Source: an uncultured Chitinophagaceae bacterium (GTDB taxonomy: Bacteria > Bacteroidota > Bacteroidia > Chitinophagales > Chitinophagaceae). Taken from it: a DNA stretch of 5,960 bases. Numbering within the stretch: the stretch's first letter is position 1; every line of letters begins with the position of its first letter. The position numbers and the translations under genes were made by a program. Positions 1-5,960 of the stretch are shown piece by piece. The DNA is taken from contig CAILAF010000071.1 in assembly GCA_903832075.1 (NCBI GenBank), positions 1-5,960 on the forward strand. Reading direction: 5' to 3'. A model generated the notes under the pieces. It saw only the letters and a list, made by a program, of their open reading frames with translations, did no database searches and was not told the origin of the DNA.

Positions 1-652
1 CAATAAATTCTAATTCATTAAAATGTGGAATTAATTCAAACAACACTTCAATTCCTTTAATAAAAACTTCTACATCTTTTATTTCACTGCCGGTATGAAT
101 ATGTAAATCCTGAATAAATAAATTATATTTTTTTACCAATAATAATATTTGATTGATTTGATCAACAGGAATTCCAAATTTACTTTTATCATGGCCGGTT
201 GATATTTTTAAATTACCACCCGCTAAAATATTTGGACGCAATCTTATTCCAACGGGATAAGATTGCCCAAATTTTTTTCCAAATTTTTCTAAATTAGATA
301 AGCTGTCAATATTAATATGAACGCCAATATTTTTAGCTTCTTCAATCTCATCAAATGCAATTCCGTTCGATGTATATAAAATTCTATCTGGCGTAAAACC
401 CGCCACCAGCGACATCTTCACTACATTAATGGAACTGCAATCAATGTTTGCGCCAATATTTTTAATGTGTCTTAGAATATTAATGTTGGTTAATGCTTTG
501 CTTGCATAAAATATTTTCACATCACTCTTTGCAAAGGCGGTTATTAATTTTTGATATTGTTCACTAATTTTTTCTGCATGATATACATAAACAGGCGTTC
601 CAAATTCTTTGGCTACTTGAATTAATTGTTCATTAGAAAGTTGCTGACTCAT
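1..652 (-). CDS. lysA: Diaminopimelate decarboxylase, N-terminal 217 residues (cut by window edge)
   Basis: Catalyses the last step of lysine synthesis, PLP-dependent decarboxylation of meso-diaminopimelate to L-lysine, in the cytoplasm. The visible part is the N-terminal strand plus most of the alanine-racemase-like TIM barrel of fold-type III decarboxylases. GTPVYVY (about 18-24) opens the domain. YASKA (49-53) carries the expected PLP Schiff-base lysine, Lys52. NGANID-like and AGF segments follow (about 67-86). RLRPNILAGGNLKISTGHDK (138-157) continues into SKFG, and HIHTGSEI (184-191) is the usual phosphate-side motif. These motifs fit LysA better than ornithine/arginine or carboxynorspermidine decarboxylases. 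Family members are about 400 residues, so roughly 180 C-terminal residues, including the second active-site cysteine region, lie outside the window. ATG at 652 gives the normal family N-terminus; there is no Shine-Dalgarno sequence. It lies 69 bp downstream of scpB, beyond a terminator. Confidence 0.93.
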   Translation of the reverse strand, partial: MSQQLSNEQLIQVAKEFGTPVYVYHAEKISEQYQKLITAFAKSDVKIFYASKALTNINILRHIKNIGANIDCSSINVVKMSLVAGFTPDRILYTSNGIAFDEIEEAKNIGVHINIDSLSNLEKFGKKFGQSYPVGIRLRPNILAGGNLKISTGHDKSKFGIPVDQINQILLLVKKYNLFIQDLHIHTGSEIKDVEVFIKGIEVLFELIPHFNELEFI

Positions 653-693
653 GCTGCGAAGATAATAACATGCGATAAAGTAAAAGGATGAAA

Positions 694-717
694 TAAAAAA
701 TCCCGCATTTGCGGGAT
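694..717 (-). terminator. Intrinsic terminator after scpB
   Basis: On the minus strand a 7-bp stem (ATCCCGC / GCGGGAT) closes a 4-nt AAAT loop and runs straight into a T-run, TTTTTTA. The stem occupies 700-717, with its outermost A-T pair overlapping the T-run. The structure begins 4 nt beyond the scpB stop codon (722-724), so it should end the atpG-scpB transcript. In the plus direction the stem is followed by TAAATTTA, a poor T-run, so it is probably not efficient both ways. Confidence 0.85.
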
Positions 718-721
718 AAAT

Positions 722-1429
722 TTATATTGATTCGTTTGGTGTTTCGGTGTGCTCGTCTTCATCATTCTTTATTAATTCACCTTCTTCATTCACTACAATA
801 TCGCTGATGGTTTCTTTTGGTTCGAAAGATGTATTGCTGGTAAAATCTTCAGGGTTTATGACACTGCCTTCAATCATTTGTTCTGCTAATACTTCTCTTA
901 TTTTTGGAAGATCATCAGTTGAATTAATACCAAAATAATCCATGAAATTTTTGGATGTTGTATAAATTAATGGATGACCCGGCATTAGTTCATTTCTTCC
1001 TGCAATAACAATTAATTCTTTTTCTAATAATTTTTGAACACTGTAATCACTGTTCACACCGCGGATAGATTCTATTTCTCCTTTTGTGATAGGTTGTTTG
1101 TAAGCAATAATGGCCAATGTTTCCAAAGCTGCAATAGATAAGCGTTTCAGGAACTTATCGCCATTTAATTGTGCAATTGTTTTATGAAAATCTTTTTTAG
1201 TCAGGAATTGAAAACCACCACCGCTTTCTTTTACTTCAAAAGGATAAAACTCTGAATTATATTTTTCAATAATGCCTTGTAATGCACTTTCAATTTGATC
1301 CAATGAAACTCGTTCTTCTAAAAAACCAAATGCATTGTTAATAAGTTCAACAATCTCTAATGCTGTTAAAGGTTTATCACTGGCAAAGATCAATACTTCA
1401 ATATGTGGTATTATTTCAGAAAGTTCCAT
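722..1429 (-). CDS. scpB: Segregation and condensation protein B
   Basis: ScpB is the winged-helix (kite) partner that dimerises and binds the ScpA kleisin in the Smc-ScpAB condensin, which compacts and segregates the chromosome. The 235-residue product has two winged-helix domains, about 4-88 and 95-170. The start MELSEIIPHIEVLIFASDKP is the normal family N-terminus. The signature LSIAALETLAIIAYKQPIT (97-115) is followed by IRGVNSD (122-128), LLEKELI (134-140), the GHPLIYTTS strand (151-159), the FG turn (165-166) and DLP (173-175). After about residue 190 the conserved fold ends and an acidic, probably disordered tail follows (about 203-235, many Glu/Asp), a common but variable extension in this family. 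It lies 81 bp downstream of atpG and is followed directly by a terminator. scpA is not adjacent, whereas in many bacteria scpA and scpB are neighbours. No Shine-Dalgarno sequence precedes the ATG. Confidence 0.97.
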   Translation of the reverse strand: MELSEIIPHIEVLIFASDKPLTALEIVELINNAFGFLEERVSLDQIESALQGIIEKYNSEFYPFEVKESGGGFQFLTKKDFHKTIAQLNGDKFLKRLSIAALETLAIIAYKQPITKGEIESIRGVNSDYSVQKLLEKELIVIAGRNELMPGHPLIYTTSKNFMDYFGINSTDDLPKIREVLAEQMIEGSVINPEDFTSNTSFEPKETISDIVVNEEGELIKNDEDEHTETPNESI

Positions 1430-1452
1430 AATAGTAATGTGAAAATTAACGA

Positions 1453-1503
1453 ATATGCAAATGTGCGGGTGAAATTAATTTGCACATTCTCACATCTGCA
1501 TAT
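1453..1503. repeat. Imperfect inverted repeat in the atpG-scpB spacer
   Basis: Two 13-nt arms, ATATGCAAATGTG (1453-1465) and CACATCTGCATAT (1491-1503), are inverted copies with one mismatch and are separated by 25 nt. Inside, a second pair AATGTGC (1460-1466) and GCACATT (1482-1488) can form an alternative 7-bp stem that shares bases with the outer one. The centre holds the perfect palindrome AAATTAATTT (1472-1481). No run of T follows either arm, so it is not a standard intrinsic terminator. It fills most of the 81-bp gap between atpG and scpB and could act as an mRNA-stabilising or processing hairpin, or be a dispersed intergenic repeat. The structure is read directly; the role is unknown. 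Confidence 0.8.
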
Positions 1504-1510
1504 CATTTGA

Positions 1511-2392
1511 TTATCCTTGCAAAGCAGCAGCGCCACTCACAATTTCAGTTAATTCTGTTGTGATGGCTGCTTGTCTTGCACGGTTGTAAGAAATTTTTAA
1601 TGACTTCAATAATTCGTTGGCATTGTCACTTGCTTTATCCATTGCTGTCATGCGTGCACCATGTTCACTGGCATTTGCATCTAATACAGATTTATATAAT
1701 TGTGTGTTTAAAATTTTAGGCATTAGTTCTGCAATCAATGCATCTTTCTCTGGTTCAAAAATAAAATCAGCTTTTTTGTTGCCGGCTTTATTTACAACTT
1801 TAGGAATAGGCAAGAATTTTTCTGAAACAAAACGTTGTGTAGCTGCATTTTTAAATTCGCTGTAAACAACTTCAATTGCATCAAATTCTTTATTCTCGAA
1901 TGCCTTCATGGCAGCTTGTGCAGCAGCCTGAACATTTTCAAAATTTAAATGGAGAAAAATATCTTTGTAAGTAGCATCAGTTTTAAAACCATTGCGTGTC
2001 ATTGATTCCCAGCCTTTTTTACCAATATTCCAAATAGTGATATTTCCTTTTTTAAATTGTGCGTCATATTTTTCTGCAATAGTTGCTTTTGCCAACTTAA
2101 CTATGTTCGAATTATAACCACCGCATAATCCGCGATCGCTGGTTATAACAATCAATAAAACTTTTTGAATAATTCTTTCTTCAGCCAATTTAATGTTTGT
2201 TCCGCCTTCTGCATTGCTAACAATATTACTCAACATCTCTTGCAACTTTTTTGCATAAGGTCGCATTTGAATAATTGAATCTTGTGCTTTACGCAATTTT
2301 GCAGCACTAATCATTTTCATTGCTTTAGTAATCTGCTCTGTGCTTTGAACGCTTTTAATTCTATTACGGACTTCTTTTAATTGACCGGCCAT
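1511..2392 (-). CDS. atpG: ATP synthase F1 subunit gamma
   Basis: Gamma is the central rotor stalk of F1Fo ATP synthase: its coiled coil turns inside the alpha3beta3 hexamer and couples proton flow through the c-ring to ATP synthesis on the cytoplasmic face of the membrane. The 293-residue product is close to the 287 of E. coli. The N-terminal helix MAGQLKEVRNRIKSVQSTEQ continues through ITKAMKMISAAKLRKAQ (21-37). The Rossmann-like domain carries SDRGLCGGYN (85-94). The conserved ASEHGARMTAMDKASDNA (241-258) leads into the C-terminal rotor helix with YNRARQAAITTELTEIVSG (269-287). Both halves of the coiled coil are intact. The ATG at 2392 gives the standard family start. It is preceded by a Bacteroidota-type promoter and not by atpA, its usual neighbour, so here it heads a unit with scpB. 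No other atp gene is in the window. Confidence 0.98.
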   Translation of the reverse strand: MAGQLKEVRNRIKSVQSTEQITKAMKMISAAKLRKAQDSIIQMRPYAKKLQEMLSNIVSNAEGGTNIKLAEERIIQKVLLIVITSDRGLCGGYNSNIVKLAKATIAEKYDAQFKKGNITIWNIGKKGWESMTRNGFKTDATYKDIFLHLNFENVQAAAQAAMKAFENKEFDAIEVVYSEFKNAATQRFVSEKFLPIPKVVNKAGNKKADFIFEPEKDALIAELMPKILNTQLYKSVLDANASEHGARMTAMDKASDNANELLKSLKISYNRARQAAITTELTEIVSGAAALQG

Positions 2393-2398
2393 TTGAAT

Positions 2399-2445
2399 AA
2401 GTTTCAGGTTTCAAGAATCAAGTTTCAAGTAATGAAGCTTGTAAC
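2399..2445. repeat. Short degenerate TTTCAAG repeat upstream of atpG
   Basis: GTTTCA occurs at 2401-2406, 2408-2413 and 2422-2427, and CAAG at 2412-2415, 2419-2422 and 2426-2429. Together they form a run of units of the AAGTTTCA / GAATCAAG kind, read on the minus strand as CTTGAAACTTGATTCTTGAAAC. It begins within 10 bp of the atpG start codon and would lie in the atpG 5' untranslated leader if the promoter at 2460-2490 is right. I recall similar TTTCAAG strings in intergenic DNA of other Bacteroidota, but cannot verify that here. The period is irregular (7 and 14 nt). Confidence 0.6.
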
Positions 2446-2459
2446 TTTTCTATTGGCGG

Positions 2460-2490
2460 CAAAAGTAGTAGAAAGATGCCTAAAATTCAA
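2460..2490 (-). promoter_or_regulatory. Bacteroidota-type promoter of atpG
   Basis: On the minus strand TACTTTTG (2460-2467) matches the Bacteroidota -7 consensus TAnnTTTG exactly, and TTG (2488-2490) lies 20 nt upstream, within the normal spacing for the -33 element. Transcription would start near 2453-2455, giving a leader of about 60 nt before the atpG ATG at 2392. This is the best promoter match in the window and supports atpG being the first gene of its unit. Confidence 0.65.
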
Positions 2491-2521
2491 GCTTGGTAAC
2501 AGAAACATTTAAAAAATGGTA

Positions 2522-2533
2522 AAAGCCGGCTTT
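2522..2533. repeat. Perfect 12-bp palindrome between atpG and secA
   Basis: AAAGCCGGCTTT is a perfect palindrome, extended to the near-palindrome GTAAAAGCCGGCTTTAC (2519-2535) with a single extra A in the left arm. It lies about 30 bp upstream of the atpG -33 element and about 55-90 bp before the possible secA promoter, a suitable place for a regulator acting on both genes. With only a 4-nt CCGG loop it could form just a weak hairpin. The symmetry is seen; function as an operator is inferred and unproven. Confidence 0.35.
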
Positions 2534-2587
2534 ACTTTATTACATTCTATCATCTTAACAATCCTTTCTGCCTTCAAATTCTTTACC

Positions 2588-2618
2588 TTTGGCGGCCTCA
2601 AAACAATGTGCCATTTTG
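2588..2618 (+). promoter_or_regulatory. Possible secA promoter (weak match)
   Basis: TTTG (2588-2591), a good -33 element, is followed after 19 nt by CCATTTTG (2611-2618), which keeps the TTTG half of the -7 consensus TAnnTTTG but lacks the TA. A start near 2625 would leave a leader of about 60 nt, similar to atpG. A competing pair, TTG (2645-2647) with TATATCAG (2667-2674), has an equally imperfect -7 box and would leave almost no leader. The rest of the 293-bp divergent region (2393-2685) holds only the repeat and palindrome listed separately; I see no small gene or RNA in it. Confidence 0.25.
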
Positions 2619-2685
2619 GCGAACACTTTGATGTAGCACTTTTTTTGACAACAAACCGTAATTATTTATATCAGATATAAAACTT

Positions 2686-5600
2686 ATGTTGAAATTCATA
2701 TCAAAATTATTGGGTGGAAATAAAAGCGAGAAAGATGTAGCTCAGATATTGCCAACAGTAGAAAAGATTAATCAGTTCTATCAGCAATATCAAAGTTTAT
2801 CAAATGATGAATTGCGTAATAAAACTTTAGAGTTTAAGCAACGTATTAAAGAACATTTGAAAAAAATTGATGATGAAATTTCTTCAAAACAAAATGAAGC
2901 TGATAACCTTGCATCAGAAGACATTCATGCAAAAGATACTATTTATAAAGAAGTAGATAAGCTTAAAAAAGATAGAGATAAGAATATTGAAGAAATATTG
3001 AAACAATTATTACCAGAGGCTTTTGCTGTTGTAAAAGAAACGGCACATCGTTTTAAGGAAAATACAGAATTGGTTTCAAGTGTTACGGAATTAGATAGAG
3101 AGTTATCAGTGCAGAAAGAATATATCACCATCAATGGTAATCAATCAATTTATAAAAACTCATGGACTGCAGGTGGCGGACAAGTTACCTGGAACATGTT
3201 GCATTATGATGTTCAATTGATTGGTGGTATCGTGTTGCATGAAGGTAAAATCTCTGAAATGGCAACAGGTGAGGGTAAAACATTGGTTTCAACTTTACCA
3301 TCGTATTTAAATGCATTGGTTGGTGAAGGTGTTCATTTGGTGACAGTGAACGATTATTTGGCTCGTCGTGATAGCGAATGGAATGGAACTTTATTTGAAT
3401 GGTTAGGATTAACGGTTGATTGTATTGATAAACATGAACCGAATAGTGAAGCTCGTCGCAAAGCATATTTAGCTGATATCACTTATGGAACGAATAATGA
3501 ATTTGGTTTTGATTATTTGCGTGATAACATGGTGCATTCTCCTGATGAAATGGTTCAACGCAAACATCATTTTGCAATGGTGGATGAAGTTGATAGTGTT
3601 TTAATTGATGATGCAAGAACTCCTTTAATTATTTCCGGTCCGATTGGTCGTCAGGATAACATCGAACAATTCTTTGAATTAAAACCAAGAATTGAAAAAT
3701 TAGTAGATGCGCAAAAACGTGCAACCAATCAATTTTTAAATGAAGCAAAGAAAAAAATTGCAGAAGGAAATGATGATCCCAAAGATGGCGGATTGGCGCT
3801 ATTCCGTGCGCAGCGTGGATTGCCGAAGAATAATGCATTAATCAAATATTTAAGTGAACCAGGCATTCGTGTAAAATTGCAGAAGTCGGAGAATTATTAT
3901 CTCGCCGATCAATCTCGAGAAATGCCAAAAGCTGATGCTGAATTATATTTTTATATTGATGAAAAAAATAACAGCGTTGAATTAACCGATAAAGGAATTC
4001 AATTAATTACACGTGCCGGTGAAGATCAAAGTTTTTTTATTTTACCAGATATCAGTGTTTCATTGGCTGCTGTTGAAAATGATAAGAATCTTTCTGCTGA
4101 AGAAAAATTACATCAAAAGGAAAGCATCATTAATGATTACTCCATAAAAGCAGATCGCATTCATACTGTTCAACAATTATTAAAAGCATATACTTTATTC
4201 GATAAAGATGTTGAATATGTAGTAATGAATGGTGAAGTAAAAATTGTAGATGAACAAACAGGCCGTATTTTGGATGGCAGAAGATATTCAGATGGTTTGC
4301 ATCAAGCAATTGAAGCAAAAGAAAATGTAAAGATTGAAGCAACTACTCAAACTTATGCAACGGTTACATTACAGAATTATTTTAGGATGTATCATAAGTT
4401 AGCCGGGATGACAGGTACTGCTGAAACTGAAGCTGCTGAGTTGTGGGATATTTATAAATTAGATGTTGTATCTATTCCAACCAATATTGATTGTATTAGA
4501 AAAGATGAACAGGATTTGGTTTATAAAACCAAACGCGAAAAATATAAAGCTGTTATTGATGAGATAGAAAGATTGCGTAATGCTGGTCGTCCGGTTTTAG
4601 TTGGTACAACTTCTGTTGAAGTGAGTGAATTGTTAAGCAGAATGTTGCGTCAAAAACAAATTCCACATAATGTATTGAATGCAAAGCAACATGCTCGTGA
4701 AGCGCAAATTGTTGCTGAGGCTGGTTTTGCGGGTTCTATTACTATTGCAACTAACATGGCTGGTCGAGGTACAGATATTAAGTTAGGCCCTAATGTAAAA
4801 GATGCTGGTGGTTTAGCAATTTTGGGAACTGAGCGACATGAATCTCGTCGAGTAGATAGACAATTGCGTGGTCGTGCCGGACGTCAAGGTGATCCCGGTT
4901 CTTCTCAATTCTTTGTTTCATTGGAAGACGATTTGATGCGCATGTTTGGAAGTGATCGTATTGCTAAAGTGATGGATTTTGCCGGATATAAAGAAGGTGA
5001 AGTAATTCAGCACAGCATGATTACTAAATCAATTGAACGTGCACAAAAGAAAGTGGAAGAAAATAATTTTGGTATCCGTAAACGTTTGTTGGAATATGAT
5101 GATGTAATGAATAAACAACGAACAGTTATTTACAGCAAACGTAATCATGCATTGTTTGGAGAAAGGTTGGCATTGGATTTAGATAATGCTTTTTATTCTG
5201 TTGCAGAAGGATTGGTCAATTCATTCAAAGAACAAAGTGATCATGAAGGTTTTCGTTTGGCTGTGATTGTAAATTTTGGAATTGATTCATCAATTACTGC
5301 CGAAGAATTAAATAAATATTCAGAACAGGATCTTTCTGAAAAATTATATAGCGAAGTAGCTGCAAATTATCAAAGAAAAAAACAAGAGCTCAGCAAACAT
5401 TCTTTACCTGTATTTAAAAACATTCGTTTACAACAAGGTAACCATATCGAAAATGTGGTTGTTCCTTTTAATGATGGTAAAAAAACAATGCAGGTGTTAG
5501 CCAATATGCAAAAAACATTGGACAGCAATGGAACAGAATTGGGAAATGCTTTGGAACGCAGTGTTACATTGGGTTTGATTGATGATGCATGGAAAGAACA

Positions 5601-5960
5601 TTTGCGTGCTATGGATGATTTAAAACAAAGTGTACAAACCGCAACTTACGAACAGAAAGATCCATTGGTGATTTATAAAATGGAAGCATTTAATTTATTT
5701 AAGCAAATGGATGGTGAAGTAAATAAAGATATTGTTCAATTTTTATGTCATGCTGCAATTCCTTTTGATAACGGACAAAATCAATTACGTGAAGGTCGTC
5801 AGCAAAAAACGGATCTAAGTAAAATGCGTACACAAAAAGATGAATTAGATGCTGCAGGTCATAATGATAATTATATTGATCCATCAGCACCAATTAAACA
5901 TGAACCGATAAAAGTTGGACCAAAGATTGGAAGAAACGATCCTTGTCCTTGCGGAAGTGG
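2686..5960 (+). CDS. secA: Preprotein translocase ATPase SecA (C-terminus cut by window edge)
   Basis: SecA is the cytosolic/peripheral ATPase that pushes unfolded preproteins through SecYEG. The frame is open from ATG 2686 (in-frame stop at 2659-2661 just upstream) to the edge, 1091 codons, without frameshift. NBD1 has Walker A TGEGKT (194-199), TVNDYLARRD (220-229), YGTNNEFGFDYLRDNM (267-282) and Walker B DEVDS (300-304). The preprotein-crosslinking domain follows (about 319-460), with DEQTGRILDGRRYSDG (522-537) beyond it. NBD2 contains AGMTGTAETEA (573-583), ATNMAGRGTDI (688-698) and the arginine-finger motif QLRGRAGRQGDPGSS (726-740). The helical wing/scaffold and two-helix finger include DDAWKEHLRAMDDLKQS (966-982); Tyr988 matches the fingertip Tyr794 of E. 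coli. The last residues, GRNDPCPCGS (1082-1091), are the start of the zinc-binding C-terminal motif that contacts SecB/ribosome; about 10-20 residues are missing. Insertions relative to E. coli lie near 55-100, 124-171 and 340-405. NBD2 lacks the E. coli insertion after its GTDI motif (here about 701-707). No Shine-Dalgarno sequence precedes it. Confidence 0.98.
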   Translation, partial: MLKFISKLLGGNKSEKDVAQILPTVEKINQFYQQYQSLSNDELRNKTLEFKQRIKEHLKKIDDEISSKQNEADNLASEDIHAKDTIYKEVDKLKKDRDKNIEEILKQLLPEAFAVVKETAHRFKENTELVSSVTELDRELSVQKEYITINGNQSIYKNSWTAGGGQVTWNMLHYDVQLIGGIVLHEGKISEMATGEGKTLVSTLPSYLNALVGEGVHLVTVNDYLARRDSEWNGTLFEWLGLTVDCIDKHEPNSEARRKAYLADITYGTNNEFGFDYLRDNMVHSPDEMVQRKHHFAMVDEVDSVLIDDARTPLIISGPIGRQDNIEQFFELKPRIEKLVDAQKRATNQFLNEAKKKIAEGNDDPKDGGLALFRAQRGLPKNNALIKYLSEPGIRVKLQKSENYYLADQSREMPKADAELYFYIDEKNNSVELTDKGIQLITRAGEDQSFFILPDISVSLAAVENDKNLSAEEKLHQKESIINDYSIKADRIHTVQQLLKAYTLFDKDVEYVVMNGEVKIVDEQTGRILDGRRYSDGLHQAIEAKENVKIEATTQTYATVTLQNYFRMYHKLAGMTGTAETEAAELWDIYKLDVVSIPTNIDCIRKDEQDLVYKTKREKYKAVIDEIERLRNAGRPVLVGTTSVEVSELLSRMLRQKQIPHNVLNAKQHAREAQIVAEAGFAGSITIATNMAGRGTDIKLGPNVKDAGGLAILGTERHESRRVDRQLRGRAGRQGDPGSSQFFVSLEDDLMRMFGSDRIAKVMDFAGYKEGEVIQHSMITKSIERAQKKVEENNFGIRKRLLEYDDVMNKQRTVIYSKRNHALFGERLALDLDNAFYSVAEGLVNSFKEQSDHEGFRLAVIVNFGIDSSITAEELNKYSEQDLSEKLYSEVAANYQRKKQELSKHSLPVFKNIRLQQGNHIENVVVPFNDGKKTMQVLANMQKTLDSNGTELGNALERSVTLGLIDDAWKEHLRAMDDLKQSVQTATYEQKDPLVIYKMEAFNLFKQMDGEVNKDIVQFLCHAAIPFDNGQNQLREGRQQKTDLSKMRTQKDELDAAGHNDNYIDPSAPIKHEPIKVGPKIGRNDPCPCGS

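Noticed and set aside
747..938. Plus-strand open frame opposite scpB, and a similar one at 1617-1865 opposite atpG
   Set aside because: Both lie entirely antisense to well-conserved genes and have low-complexity products rich in Ser, Phe, Ala or Leu with no family match that I recognise.
1453..1503. Inverted repeat as an intrinsic terminator for atpG
   Set aside because: Neither arm is followed by a T-run, and the stem is AT-rich with a mismatch and a 25-nt loop, unlike the compact terminator after scpB.
2399..2445. TTTCAAG repeats as a CRISPR array
   Set aside because: Units are only 6-7 nt with no spacers of constant length, and no cas gene is near.
2393..2685. A small gene or structured RNA in the divergent spacer
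   Set aside because: I saw no frame with a plausible start and protein-like composition, and no tRNA-like fold or recognised riboswitch core.
3185..3466. Minus-strand open frames inside secA (also 2943-3134, 3629-3838, 4130-4342 and 5699-5893)
   Set aside because: They are antisense to an intact, conserved SecA frame, have His/Leu/Gln-rich compositions that mirror its codons, and show no recognisable domain.
1..5960. A novel multi-gene system
   Set aside because: All four genes are standard core genes with intact motifs; nothing in order, fusion or content suggests a new pathway or defence module.

Overview
The window is AT-rich chromosomal housekeeping DNA, most likely from a member of the Bacteroidota (Bacteroidetes), perhaps close to the Chitinophagales or Sphingobacteriales. 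Several signs point there. SecA is long (over 1091 residues) and carries three large insertions relative to the 901-residue E. coli protein. LysA has the AGGNLKISTGHDKSKFG-type core. Recognisable Shine-Dalgarno sequences are missing. A -33/-7 promoter of the TTG-N20-TAnnTTTG type precedes atpG. The intergenic spacers hold TTTCAAG-like and GCACATT-like repeats. The assignment below phylum level is a guess.

Layout: three genes are read leftwards. From right to left they are atpG (ATP synthase F1 gamma, 1511-2392), scpB (condensin accessory protein, 722-1429) and lysA (diaminopimelate decarboxylase, 652 to the left edge, C-terminal part missing). atpG has a good upstream promoter and is separated from scpB by 81 bp that hold a long imperfect inverted repeat. 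scpB is followed at once by a compact intrinsic terminator (694-717), so lysA, which starts only 42 bp beyond its T-run, probably depends on readthrough or on a promoter I cannot recognise. A divergent intergenic region (2393-2685) separates atpG from secA, which runs rightwards from 2686 and is cut by the right edge inside its C-terminal zinc-binding motif.

The four genes serve unrelated core processes: energy conversion, chromosome segregation, lysine/peptidoglycan precursor synthesis and protein export. They look like a neighbourhood of convenience rather than a pathway. I found no mobile element, CRISPR array, RNA gene, toxin-antitoxin or defence module, and no evidence of a new multi-gene system. 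The items worth a second look are the repeats and palindromes in the spacers, the atpG gene standing at the head of its own transcription unit with no atp gene beside it, and the SecA insertions.
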